64,000 nucleotides of DNA from an uncultured Ellagibacter sp. (lineage in GTDB: Bacteria > Actinomycetota > Coriobacteriia > Coriobacteriales > Eggerthellaceae): NCBI RefSeq assembly GCF_934643285.1, contig NZ_CAKUBT010000001.1:248001-312000 (forward strand), given 5' to 3'. A model generated the notes under the pieces. The model did no database searches and had not been told where the DNA came from. It saw only the letters and a program-made list of their open reading frames with translations. Shown piece after piece: positions 56,112 to 64,000 of the stretch. Within the stretch, counting starts at the first letter, position 1, and every line of letters begins with the position of its first letter. A program made the translations under genes and the position numbers.

Positions 56112-58352
56112 CTAATCGAACAGGCTCCTCATGTCCGTATCCTTCATGGGAGCGCCAGCCGAGGGAAGGCTTTGGGCGCGGAACTTCTCAAGCGACGCTT
56201 CCCCGCCCAAGAATTCCTCCGCTTTGCCGACCATGGCCACCGTGCGGCTCCCCTTGACGGTGAGCGCCTGCACACCCTGCGTGCTGTTGGTGGTCTTCGT
56301 CCTCAGAAGCGAGGTATTGAAGTTGACGAGGCGATGATCGCTCGACACGAGCGCAAGGTCGCGTTCCTCTTTGAGCACCTGGGCGTAGAGCAACTTGGAT
56401 CCGCCGTAAATCGCGTTCTTCAAGCGCTTGCGGTTCGTCTTGGTGGCGTACCCGGACAGAGCGACGCGCGCGACACGGCCGTTCTCGAAGACGAACAGCG
56501 CGTCTGCCTTGTAGTCTTCGGGGTCGATAACCCAGGTCACAACCTCGCCGTCGTCCATCTCCAGATCGGTGGGCAGATACGACCCCAGCTGCGCCGACTT
56601 GGTGTCCTCGAATGCGGCGACCTTGCACTTGTAAACCTGGCAGTGGTTGGTGAACACGAGCAGGTCGTGCGTATTGGAGGAGTCGAACTCGATGAAGGGC
56701 TCGTCACCGTCCTTGTACTTCAGCGTTGCGGCCTTGCGCAGCACGCGGTCGGTCATCTTCTTCAGATAGCCGTCGCGAGAGAGCATCATGGTGACGGGGT
56801 ATTCCTCAACCTCGGACTCGAGGTTCACCTCGACGATCTCGGAAGGCTCGACGAGGCCAGTCTTGCGCGGCATAACGTACTTCTTGTTCACCGCGGCCAG
56901 CTCGTCATGGATGACGTCTTTGATCTTCTCCTCGCTGGCGAGGATATCGTTGAGCTCGGCGATGTCGCCCTCGAGCTTCACAATGTCCCGCGTGCGGTTC
57001 ATGATGTATTCCTCGTTGATGTTGCGCAGCTTGATTTCGGCCACAAACTCGGCCTGGACCTGGTCGATCTTAAAGCCTTTCATAAGGTTGGGGACAACGT
57101 CGGCTTCAAGCTTCGTGCCGCGGATGATCGCGATGGCCTTGTCGATGTCGAGCAGGATCGCCTCGAGGCCGTGGAGCAGATGCAGGCGGTCGGTCTTCTT
57201 CGCCAGATCGAAGTTCATGCGGCGACGGGTCGACTCGACGCGCCACGCGACCCACTCGTGCAGGATCTCGCGCACGCCCATGACGCGCGGATAGCCGTCG
57301 ACAAGCACATTGAAGTTGCACGCGAAGGAATCCTGCAGCGTGGTGGATCGGAACAGCTTCGCCATGAGCTGCTCGGGGTCGACGCCCCTTTTCAGGTCGA
57401 TCGCGATGCGGAGGCCGGAAAGGTCGGTCTCGTCGCGGATATCGGCGATCTCGCGCACCTTGCCCTCTTTGGAAAGCTTCACGATGCGTTCGATGATGAC
57501 GTCGGTCTTGGTCGTGTACGGAATTTCGTACACCTCGATGATGCGCTCGTCGGGCAGGTAGCGCCAGCGCGAGCGAATCTGGAAGCTGCCGGTGCCCGTG
57601 TTGACGATGCGCTCCATCTCCTCGCGGCGGTAGACGATCTCGCCGCCGGTGGAGAAGTCGGGCGCAGGCATGTATTCCAGCAGGTCGCAGTCGGGGTTGC
57701 GGAGGAAGTGCATGGTTGCCGTGCACACTTCGTTCAGGTTGAAGCCGCAGATATCGGACGCCATCGCGACGCCGATGCCCTTGTTCGCCGACACGAGGAT
57801 GTTGGGGAACGTGGTGGGCAGAAGGCGCGGCTCCTTCATGGCGCCGTCGTAGCTGTCGACAAAATCGACAGGGTCCTTATCGATATCCTTGAAGATCTCG
57901 GCGCAGATCGGCGAGAGCTTAGCTTCGGTGTAGCGCGAAGCCGCATAGCTCAAGTCACCGGAATAGTACTTGCCGAAGTTGCCCTTGGACTCGACGAACG
58001 GAGCGAGCAGCGCCTCGTTGCCCGTGGCGAGGCGGACCATGGTCTCATAGATGGCGGCGTCACCGTGCGGATTGAGCTTCATCGTCTGGCCGACGATGTT
58101 CGCGCTCTTCTGGCGCGCGCCGTTCAAAAGGCCCATCTTGTACATGGTGTAGAGCAGCTTGCGGTGCGAGGGCTTGAAGCCGTCGATTTCCGGGAATGCG
58201 CGCGACACGTTGGTGCTCATGGCGTAGGGCATGTAGTTCTGTTCGAGCGTCTGCGTGATGGGCTGTTCTGTTACCTCGGAGTGCAGGCCTATCACGTTGG
58301 GATTGTCCACATGCTTTTTCTTCGGTGCGGTTTTGGTCTTCTTCTTTGCCAC
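56112..58352 (-). CDS. parC: Type IIA topoisomerase A subunit (ParC-like)
   Basis: DNA-cleaving subunit. The catalytic Tyr141 lies in AASRYTEAKLSP, and a C-terminal pinwheel domain follows. The 746 residues start at GTG 58352, where GGGGAG is a good RBS; a longer frame has no RBS. At the quinolone-contact site the PHGD is followed by Ala99 and Glu103 instead of the common Ser and Asp. The partner ATPase subunit lies 72 bases upstream. Named as topo IV-like because the pair stands apart from canonical gyrase. Confidence 0.88.
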   Translation of the reverse strand: MAKKKTKTAPKKKHVDNPNVIGLHSEVTEQPITQTLEQNYMPYAMSTNVSRAFPEIDGFKPSHRKLLYTMYKMGLLNGARQKSANIVGQTMKLNPHGDAAIYETMVRLATGNEALLAPFVESKGNFGKYYSGDLSYAASRYTEAKLSPICAEIFKDIDKDPVDFVDSYDGAMKEPRLLPTTFPNILVSANKGIGVAMASDICGFNLNEVCTATMHFLRNPDCDLLEYMPAPDFSTGGEIVYRREEMERIVNTGTGSFQIRSRWRYLPDERIIEVYEIPYTTKTDVIIERIVKLSKEGKVREIADIRDETDLSGLRIAIDLKRGVDPEQLMAKLFRSTTLQDSFACNFNVLVDGYPRVMGVREILHEWVAWRVESTRRRMNFDLAKKTDRLHLLHGLEAILLDIDKAIAIIRGTKLEADVVPNLMKGFKIDQVQAEFVAEIKLRNINEEYIMNRTRDIVKLEGDIAELNDILASEEKIKDVIHDELAAVNKKYVMPRKTGLVEPSEIVEVNLESEVEEYPVTMMLSRDGYLKKMTDRVLRKAATLKYKDGDEPFIEFDSSNTHDLLVFTNHCQVYKCKVAAFEDTKSAQLGSYLPTDLEMDDGEVVTWVIDPEDYKADALFVFENGRVARVALSGYATKTNRKRLKNAIYGGSKLLYAQVLKEERDLALVSSDHRLVNFNTSLLRTKTTNSTQGVQALTVKGSRTVAMVGKAEEFLGGEASLEKFRAQSLPSAGAPMKDTDMRSLFD

Positions 58353-58424
58353 GGTCTCCCCTTGGTGCGTGTATCGGGCTCCTCTATCGAACCGCAGGAC
58401 GGTTCGGGTGGTTTTCAAACGGCG

Positions 58425-60419
58425 TTACTGCAAGTCGAGCTGGTCGAGGTATTCCTTGCCGTGCTCGGCAATGTGCCTTTTTCGGCCCTCGTCGTCGTTG
58501 CCGAGCAGAAGGTTGAACATGCTCTCCATGATGGTGACGTCCTCAGGCTCCACCTTGATCAAGCGCCGCGTTTCGGGGTTCATGGTGGTGAGCCACATCA
58601 TGTCGGGGTCGTTCTCGCCAAGACCCTTCGAACGGTTGATCGAGCACTTCTGGTCGCCGATTTCCTTCAGAATGTTGTTCTTCTCGAGCTCGGTGTAGGC
58701 GAAGTAGGTCTTCTCCTTGCAGTTGATCTCGTAGAGCGGCGACTCGGCGATGTAGACGTAGCCCTCATCGATGAGCGTCGGCACGAGCCGGTAGAGCATC
58801 GTGAGGATGAGCGTGCGGATGTGGTAGCCGTCGACGTCGGCGTCCGTGCAGATAATAACCTTGCTCCAGTTGAGGTTTTCCAAATCGAAGGTGCCGAGGT
58901 TCTTCATGCGCTTGTCTTTAACCTCGACGCCGCAGCCCAAGACGCGCAGCAGGTCCATGATGATATCGGACTTGAAGATGCGCGGGTAGTCTTCCTTGAG
59001 ACAGTTGAGGATCTTGCCTCGAACGGGCATAACGCCCTGGAACTCGGCATCGCGAGACGTGCGAATGGCACCTGCCGCCGAGTCGCCCTCCACGATGTAG
59101 ATCTCGCGGCGGTCCTTGTCCTTCGAGCGGCAGTCGATGAACTTCTGCACGCGGTTGGCCATGTCGGTCTTCTGCTGCAGGTTGGTCTTGATGCTCTGAC
59201 GGGTTTTCTCCGCGTTCTCGCGCGAGCGCTTGTTGATGAGCACCTGGTCGACGATTTTGCCCGCATCGTCTTTGTTCTCGATGAGGTAGGTCGTGAGGCG
59301 CTCCTTGAAAAACGCCGTCATTGCCTGCTGGATAAAGCGGTTGTTGATGGCCTTCTTCGTCTGGTTCTCATAGGACGTCTGCGTCGAGAAGCAGTTCGTC
59401 ACGAGCACGAGGCAGTCCTGCACGTCCTGCCATTTGATAGCGGACTCGTTTTTGGTGTACTTGTCCTGCGACTTGATATAGGCATCAAGTGCGCTGGTCA
59501 GAGCGCTGCGGGCGGCCTTTTCGGGCGAACCGCCGTTTTCGAGCCACGACGAGTTGTGGTAGTACTCCTGCATCTGGAAGGTACGGGAGAAGCACAGGCA
59601 CGCAGTGATCTTGACGTTGTAGTCGGGCAGGTCGTCGCGATCGCGGCCCCGGCGATCGGCCTGGATGAAGAAGGGCTCGGTCAGATACTCGGAGCCTACC
59701 TTTTCGAGAACGTAGTCCTCGATGCCCTTGGGATAGCAGAAGTCTTCCTCCGTGAAACCCTCAGGTCCCTCGAGGCGCAAACGGAAGGTGACATTGGCGT
59801 TGACGACCGCCTGGCGACGCATGGTCTCGCGATACCACTCGGCAGGGATGTCGATAGACGTGAAAACCTCAAGGTCGGGACGCCATTTGATGGTGGTGCC
59901 CGTCCGTTTCTCGACAGAAGGCTCAACCTCGAGCGCCTTCTTCTTGGCGCCGACGACCTTGCCCTTCTTGAAATGCAGGGAGTACTTGTTGCCGTCGCGC
60001 CATACGGTGACATCCATGTATTCAGAGGCGTACTGCGTGGCGCACGAGCCCAAGCCGTTGGTGCCGAGCGAGAAGTCGTAGTCGCCGCCCTGGTTGTTGT
60101 TGTACTTGCCGCCCGCATACAGCTCGCAGAAGACAAGTTCCCAGTTGAAGCGCTTTTCCGTGGGGTTCCAGTCAAGCGGGCAGCCGCGGCCGTGGTCCTC
60201 GACCTGGATCGAGCCGTCGACAAACGCGGTCAGCGTGATGAGGTCGCCATAGCCCTGGCGAGCCTCGTCGACCGAGTTGGACAGAATCTCGAAGGCGGCG
60301 TGCGCGCAGCCGTCAAGGCCGTCGGAGCCGAAGATGACCGCGGGGCGCAGGCGGACGCGCTCCTCGTCTTTCAGCTGGCGAATGCTGTCGTTGCCATAAT
60401 CGGCCGTGGTGTTTGCCAT
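58425..60419 (-). CDS. parE: Type IIA topoisomerase ATPase subunit (ParE-like)
   Basis: Drives strand passage with ATP. The GHKL ATPase shows EILSNSVDEA at 44-53, DHGRGCPLD near 75-83 and GTNGLGSCATQ near 119-129. The Toprim part has EGDSAAGA, QGVMPVRGKILN and TDADVDGYHIRTL. The ATG at 60419 gives 664 residues. This group (IRQLKDEERVRLRPAVIFGSDG start) differs from standard GyrB and is found as a second set in Clostridia and Coriobacteriia. Confidence 0.9.
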   Translation of the reverse strand: MANTTADYGNDSIRQLKDEERVRLRPAVIFGSDGLDGCAHAAFEILSNSVDEARQGYGDLITLTAFVDGSIQVEDHGRGCPLDWNPTEKRFNWELVFCELYAGGKYNNNQGGDYDFSLGTNGLGSCATQYASEYMDVTVWRDGNKYSLHFKKGKVVGAKKKALEVEPSVEKRTGTTIKWRPDLEVFTSIDIPAEWYRETMRRQAVVNANVTFRLRLEGPEGFTEEDFCYPKGIEDYVLEKVGSEYLTEPFFIQADRRGRDRDDLPDYNVKITACLCFSRTFQMQEYYHNSSWLENGGSPEKAARSALTSALDAYIKSQDKYTKNESAIKWQDVQDCLVLVTNCFSTQTSYENQTKKAINNRFIQQAMTAFFKERLTTYLIENKDDAGKIVDQVLINKRSRENAEKTRQSIKTNLQQKTDMANRVQKFIDCRSKDKDRREIYIVEGDSAAGAIRTSRDAEFQGVMPVRGKILNCLKEDYPRIFKSDIIMDLLRVLGCGVEVKDKRMKNLGTFDLENLNWSKVIICTDADVDGYHIRTLILTMLYRLVPTLIDEGYVYIAESPLYEINCKEKTYFAYTELEKNNILKEIGDQKCSINRSKGLGENDPDMMWLTTMNPETRRLIKVEPEDVTIMESMFNLLLGNDDEGRKRHIAEHGKEYLDQLDLQ

Positions 60420-60821
60420 TCTCGCTCTTTCGATGATAGTGTTTCCTCTTGCGCAGCTTCCAAGCCCTTTAGGGCAAAGCCGCCTTCCCGCTCGATGCGC
60501 GGCGCGAAGGGCGCGACGCTGATGGCAGGCCTTGTGGGCCAGACTCTGCTGGCGCGATGCACAATGACCGACTTTACCACATGCCGCGCCTGCAACGCGT
60601 GGAGGACACAGCAAATTCATCGGACATACGTTCGTGTATAGCGGTTTGCTCGCACAGGTTCGAGGCATCAAGCTTGCTCGCCCTGAAAGAAGCAAAAAAC
60701 GCTATCGGGAGCACGTTACCCCAGGTAGAAGCCCCACACAACAGGGGCGCCCGACCCTTTGGCGACATCGCCTCGGAATCGGGCGCCCACAGAAGCGCGC
60801 TTTGACGCAGGAACCGAACGC
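60420..60821. other. 402-bp intergenic region, serA to parE
   Basis: It contains the serA hairpin (60745-60788), a GCCC-TTTA-GGGC mini hairpin (60464-60475) and a possible extended -10, TGGTAAAGT (TAAAGT at 60576-60571, minus), for parE with a 150-base leader. No RNA gene or coding frame is convincing. Confidence 0.45.
60745..60788 (-). terminator. serA hairpin terminator candidate
   Basis: GGGCGCCCGA and TCGGGCGCCC form a perfect 10-bp stem with an inner GGCGA/TCGCC hairpin. The U-run is absent. Confidence 0.5.
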
Positions 60822-62402
60822 TTACAGGCTGAACGACCACACGTTCTTGAAGTCAAGCGTGCCCGAAAGCTTCTCGAGCAGCTGGTCGTCCACGTTGCCC
60901 TCGACGTTCATGTACACGAGCGCCGTCTTCTCGGAGGGCTTCGTGCCGATCTGCATCGTCGTGATGTTCACACCCTCGTTGCCGAGCAACGTGCCGATCG
61001 CGCCGATGCGGCCGGGGGCGTCGACATACTCGAACACGAGCGATTGCTTGGCAGGCGCGATGTCGATCTTGTAATCGAGCAGCGACATGATGCGCGGGCG
61101 CTGCATCGAGCCGAAGAGCGTCGCACCAACTTCGACCCCGTCGGCGACGACCTTCACGGCCGACGCGTACTCGTCAGCGTCGGCGATCGAGGCGGTGTCC
61201 ACCTTGATACCATGGCGCACGGCGACCGACTCCACGTTCACCGGCGTGACCGACCCCGCGCGGCGATAGGCTAAGATGCCGTCGAGCGCGCCTGCGACCA
61301 GGATAGATGCATCCGCGTTCGCAATCGTTCCCGCCGCCTCGACGCGCAGCGTCTTGGGGATGCACCCCAGGATTTGCGCCAGGATTCGGCCCATCATCTG
61401 GCAGGCGGGGACATAGGGGCCCACCGCGTCCATCATCTCGGGCGGAACGAGCGTCATGTTGAGCGCCGTAGGAACGATGGAGCCCTCAAGACCGCTCGAG
61501 ACGTACTCCGCGATCTGCACGCCGGCGCGCACCTGCGCCTCGTGGGTGGAAGCGCCCAGGTGAGGCGTCAAGAGCACGTTGTCGAACTCGTGCAAGGGGC
61601 CGCCCGTGCAGGGCTCTTCCTCGAACATGTCGATGCCCGCGGCGAAGATCTTTCCCGCGGCGACGAAATCGGAAAGGGACTTCACGTTGTAGATGCCGCC
61701 GCGCGCCGCGTTGATTAGCACGACGCCGTCCTTCATGGCAGCGAACTCTTCGGGGCCGAACATACCGATGGTCTCGGGCGTCTTCGGCAGATGCACGGTG
61801 ATGAAGTCGGCGCGCGCGAGCACGTCTTCCACGCGCTCGAAAAGCTCCACGCCCAGCTGGTCGGCGCGCTCAGGGCTGCAATACGGGTCGTGCCCGATGA
61901 TCTTCATGCCGAAGGCGCGCGCACGCTCGGCCACAAGCCCGCCGATGCGGCCGAGGCCGAAGATGGCGAGCGTCTTCTCGTAGAGCTCCTTGCCCAAAAA
62001 CTTCGAGCGCTCCCACTTGCCCTCATGCATGCTCGCGTTCGCCTGGGGAAGCTGGCGCGCGCAGGCGAGCATGAGCGCCATGGTGTGCTCCGCTGCGCTC
62101 ATGATGTTCGAGGTCGGGGCGTTGCACACGATAACGCCGCGCTCGGTCGCCGCGTCAAGGTCGATCGTGTCGACGCCCACGCCCGCGCGGCCGATGATCT
62201 TCAGGTTCTCCGCGGCCTCGATGACCCGGCGCGTCACCGGCGTCGCCGAGCGCACGACGATCGCATCGTAGGGGGCGATCTGCGCCGCGAGCTCGTCTTC
62301 GGTCAGGTCGAGCTTCACATCGACGTCGTAGCCCTTATCGCGCAGGACGTCGATGCCCTCCTTCGCGATCCGATCGGCTACGAGAACCTTCTTGTGCGTC
62401 AT
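60822..62402 (-). CDS. serA: D-3-phosphoglycerate dehydrogenase
   Basis: First step of serine synthesis. The NAD-binding motif GLGRIGG is at 149-155, with HLPKTPET and TPHLGASTHEAQ. The 526 residues include the intervening (ASB) domain and a C-terminal ACT domain (EYVDAPGRIGAIGTLLG), the long form typical of Actinobacteria and under serine feedback. The ATG at 62402 follows AAGGGAATT. It follows serC by 114 bases. Confidence 0.95.
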   Translation of the reverse strand: MTHKKVLVADRIAKEGIDVLRDKGYDVDVKLDLTEDELAAQIAPYDAIVVRSATPVTRRVIEAAENLKIIGRAGVGVDTIDLDAATERGVIVCNAPTSNIMSAAEHTMALMLACARQLPQANASMHEGKWERSKFLGKELYEKTLAIFGLGRIGGLVAERARAFGMKIIGHDPYCSPERADQLGVELFERVEDVLARADFITVHLPKTPETIGMFGPEEFAAMKDGVVLINAARGGIYNVKSLSDFVAAGKIFAAGIDMFEEEPCTGGPLHEFDNVLLTPHLGASTHEAQVRAGVQIAEYVSSGLEGSIVPTALNMTLVPPEMMDAVGPYVPACQMMGRILAQILGCIPKTLRVEAAGTIANADASILVAGALDGILAYRRAGSVTPVNVESVAVRHGIKVDTASIADADEYASAVKVVADGVEVGATLFGSMQRPRIMSLLDYKIDIAPAKQSLVFEYVDAPGRIGAIGTLLGNEGVNITTMQIGTKPSEKTALVYMNVEGNVDDQLLEKLSGTLDFKNVWSFSL

Positions 62403-62516
62403 GGCGAATTCCCTTCTCAGACAAGGCCGCTTATCGCGCGCTCGATTCGCAAATTCGACCGCGAGGGAACGCTCCCCCGCGGCCGAATTCGTTTCCGTCA
62501 GCACCACTATACGGCT

Positions 62517-63599
62517 TTATGCGTTGTTTTTCTCGAACTCTTCCATGAACGCGACCAAAGCTTCGACGCCCTCACGCGGCATCGCGTTGTAGATGCTCGC
62601 GCGCATGCCGCCCACACTGCGATGACCCTTCAGGCTCTCGAGCCCGCGCGCCTTCGCCTCGGCGATGAACTTCGCGTCCAAATCGGCGTCGCCCGTGACG
62701 AAGGGAACGTTCATGAGCGAGCGGAACTCCTTTTGCGCCGTGCCGCTGAAGAGCTTCGACTGGTCGAGGTAGTCGTAGAGCAGCGCCGCCTTCTCCTGGT
62801 TGCGCTTCTGCATAGCCTCAAGTCCGCCCTGCTCTTTGAGCCATTTGAAGACAAGCCCGCAGACGTAGATGCCGTAGGCGGGCGGCGTGTTCGACAGGCT
62901 GCCGGCGTCGGCTTGCGTCTTGTAGCGCATGATGGTGGGCGTGAAAGGCAACACGTCCTCGCGGATAAGGTCGTCGCGCACGATGACGATGACCACGCCG
63001 GCAGGACCGACGTTTTTCTGCACGCCGCCGTAGATGAGGCCGTACTTGGAGACGTCGACGGGTTCGGAGAGGAACATCGAGGAGACGTCGGAGACAAGCG
63101 GGATATCGCCCGTCTCGGGAAGGTGGGTGTAGCGCGTGCCGTAGACCGTCTCGTTCTGGCAGATGTAGACGTAGTCGGCGTCGGGCGAGAAAGCGGCGCT
63201 CTCGAAATCGGGAACGCGCGTGAAGTTCTCGTCCTCGGAGGAAGCGACAAGGTTCGCGGTGCCGTAGAGCTTCGCTTCCTTGAAGGCCTTCTTCGACCAG
63301 TTACCCGACACGATGTAGTCGGCAACCTTGTTGTGCATGAGGTTCATAGGAATTGCCGCGAACTGCTGCGTGGCGCCGCCCTGCAAAAAGAGGACGCGGT
63401 AATTGTCGGGGATGGACATGAGATCTCGGATGTCCTGCTCAGCGGTCTCGATGATGCCCTTGAACGTCGCCGAGCGATGGGACATCTCCATGACCGACAT
63501 GCCAGACCCGTTGTAATCGAGCATCTCCGCCGCCGCGGTCTTCAAGACCTCCTCGGGAAGCATTGCGGGACCTGCAGAAAAGTTGAACACCCTGCCCAT
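62517..63599 (-). CDS. serC: Phosphoserine aminotransferase
   Basis: PLP enzyme: 3-phosphohydroxypyruvate to phosphoserine. The 360 residues begin MGRVFNFSAGPAMLPEEVL, and the PLP Lys195 is in GGVQKNVGP. The ATG at 63599 follows AAGGAG. It forms a serC-serA unit with its own promoter. Confidence 0.95.
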   Translation of the reverse strand: MGRVFNFSAGPAMLPEEVLKTAAAEMLDYNGSGMSVMEMSHRSATFKGIIETAEQDIRDLMSIPDNYRVLFLQGGATQQFAAIPMNLMHNKVADYIVSGNWSKKAFKEAKLYGTANLVASSEDENFTRVPDFESAAFSPDADYVYICQNETVYGTRYTHLPETGDIPLVSDVSSMFLSEPVDVSKYGLIYGGVQKNVGPAGVVIVIVRDDLIREDVLPFTPTIMRYKTQADAGSLSNTPPAYGIYVCGLVFKWLKEQGGLEAMQKRNQEKAALLYDYLDQSKLFSGTAQKEFRSLMNVPFVTGDADLDAKFIAEAKARGLESLKGHRSVGGMRASIYNAMPREGVEALVAFMEEFEKNNA

Positions 63600-63629
63600 A
63601 AGCGCGCTCCTTAAATCGCGAGAGTTAGA

Positions 63630-63658
63630 TATGTACTTTATTGTACTAAAGCGCTCAA
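63630..63658 (-). promoter_or_regulatory. serC-serA promoter
   Basis: TTGAGC (63658-63653) and TACATA (63635-63630) on the minus strand are 17 bases apart, with the start site about 35 bases before serC. A GTAC-AATAAA-GTAC repeat covers the spacer. Confidence 0.6.
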
Positions 63659-63788
63659 GCGAAGGGCCCGAAACGCCCGCCCATTCGGCCGCGCGGGCGC
63701 GCATCGTCGGCAGATGGGTTTACGCGCCTGGGTGGGACACCTTGGCCCGAAGATGCACGCTGCATCCCTTTTCAGGGCCGTGTGGCGC

Positions 63789-63817
63789 AAAAAATGAATG
63801 TGAATTCCTTGTATAAT
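63789..63817 (+). promoter_or_regulatory. Promoter of the Tat lipoprotein gene
   Basis: A perfect TATAAT (63812-63817) lies 78 bases before the start codon. The -35 is weak. Upstream (about 63750-63780) is a GGCCC/GGGCC hairpin of unknown role. Confidence 0.5.
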
Positions 63818-63895
63818 TTCACGTTAAGCAAACCCAGCACGCCACGCCTTAGACGTGCCGACATTTGGCGGGAAGGCGCCACGAAAGGAGGACGC

Positions 63896-64000
63896 ATGGA
63901 AAACGCGATCACGAGAAGAGACGCGCTCAAGCTCGGAGCCGCCGCGACGACGGTCATCGTGTCGGGAGGCGCACTGGCCATGCTCGCAGGTTGCGAGGCG
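63896..64000 (+). CDS. Tat-exported lipoprotein, N-terminus only
   Basis: Thirty-five codons to the window edge. The twin-arginine signal is TRRDALK (Arg7, Arg8), followed by a hydrophobic stretch and lipobox LAGC with Cys33. AAAGGAGG is an excellent RBS. In Eggerthellaceae such starts usually belong to flavin or molybdenum oxidoreductases, but nothing after the signal is visible, so no function is given. Divergent from serC. Confidence 0.8.
   Translation, partial: MENAITRRDALKLGAAATTVIVSGGALAMLAGCEA

Noticed and set aside
55878..60641. A 1587-codon open frame on the plus strand opposite the parC/parE genes
   Set aside because: It runs antisense to two genes with clear motifs; long antisense frames are expected in GC-rich DNA. 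No RBS and no recognisable domain.
63720..63740. A GGGTGG-containing stretch that resembles a T-box antiterminator motif
   Set aside because: The conserved GGTGGNACCGCG core is not matched and there is no Stem I or terminator before a synthetase or amino acid gene.

Overview
The window reads as a chromosomal core segment from a GC-rich (about 60%) anaerobic actinobacterium of the class Coriobacteriia, most likely family Eggerthellaceae (Slackia/Eggerthella-like). The clues are the actinobacterial integration host factor beside gmk and rpoZ, a polytopic membrane LuxR regulator of the kind expanded in this family, a Tat-lipoprotein start, a ferredoxin-linked 2-oxoacid oxidoreductase operon and a tRNA-Sec gene. 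The genus cannot be fixed by reading alone. Nearly all genes lie on the minus strand; only rpsT, dgt and a partial Tat lipoprotein gene lie on the plus strand. No insertion sequence, prophage or CRISPR array was seen.

Layout. 1-9 kb: partial lepA, rpsT, DNA uptake and replication genes (comEA-comEC-holA), then mihF-gmk-rpoZ-thiI. 9-19.4 kb: a complete de novo UMP operon, pyrR-pyrB-pyrC-carA-carB-pyrK-pyrD-pyrF, with an RNA leader that matches the PyrR-binding consensus. 19.5-23.7 kb: the most accessory-looking part, with an ArsB/NhaD-type transporter, an unknown membrane protein, a formate/nitrite channel with a nine-G ribosome binding site, a selenocysteine tRNA gene (selC) and a decayed hybrid sensor kinase. 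23.7-29.7 kb: a four-subunit 2-oxoacid:ferredoxin oxidoreductase with an AMP-forming acyl-CoA ligase, a P-loop ATPase and an XRE-cupin regulator. 29.8-37.9 kb: rsmB-fmt-def, a stomatin/NfeD pair, dnaG and a membrane protein. 38-44.2 kb: dgt, rnhA, a P1B-like ATPase with a DUF6110-like partner, a membrane LuxR protein and tatA. 44.4-53.2 kb: the translation operon rimP-nusA-ylxR-infB-rbfA-nrnA-coaD followed by truB-ribF. 53.4-64 kb: murB, leuA, a second type II topoisomerase pair (parE-parC type), serC, serA and a truncated Tat lipoprotein gene.

How the genes fit together. The pyr operon makes UMP and probably senses its products through PyrR and the leader RNA. The ferredoxin oxidoreductase and the ATP-consuming acyl-CoA ligase could work as an assimilation route in which short, branched or aryl acids are activated and reductively carboxylated to 2-oxoacids; this direction is inference. 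selC shows that the organism very likely makes selenoproteins, and its position beside a formate channel fits formate metabolism. Features most worth a second look are selC, the poly-G RBS of focA, the C-X9-C-X10-C-X2-H finger on NusA, the roughly 290-residue charged tail on RsmB, the PyrR leader RNA, and the CPC-less P-type ATPase with its small partner.
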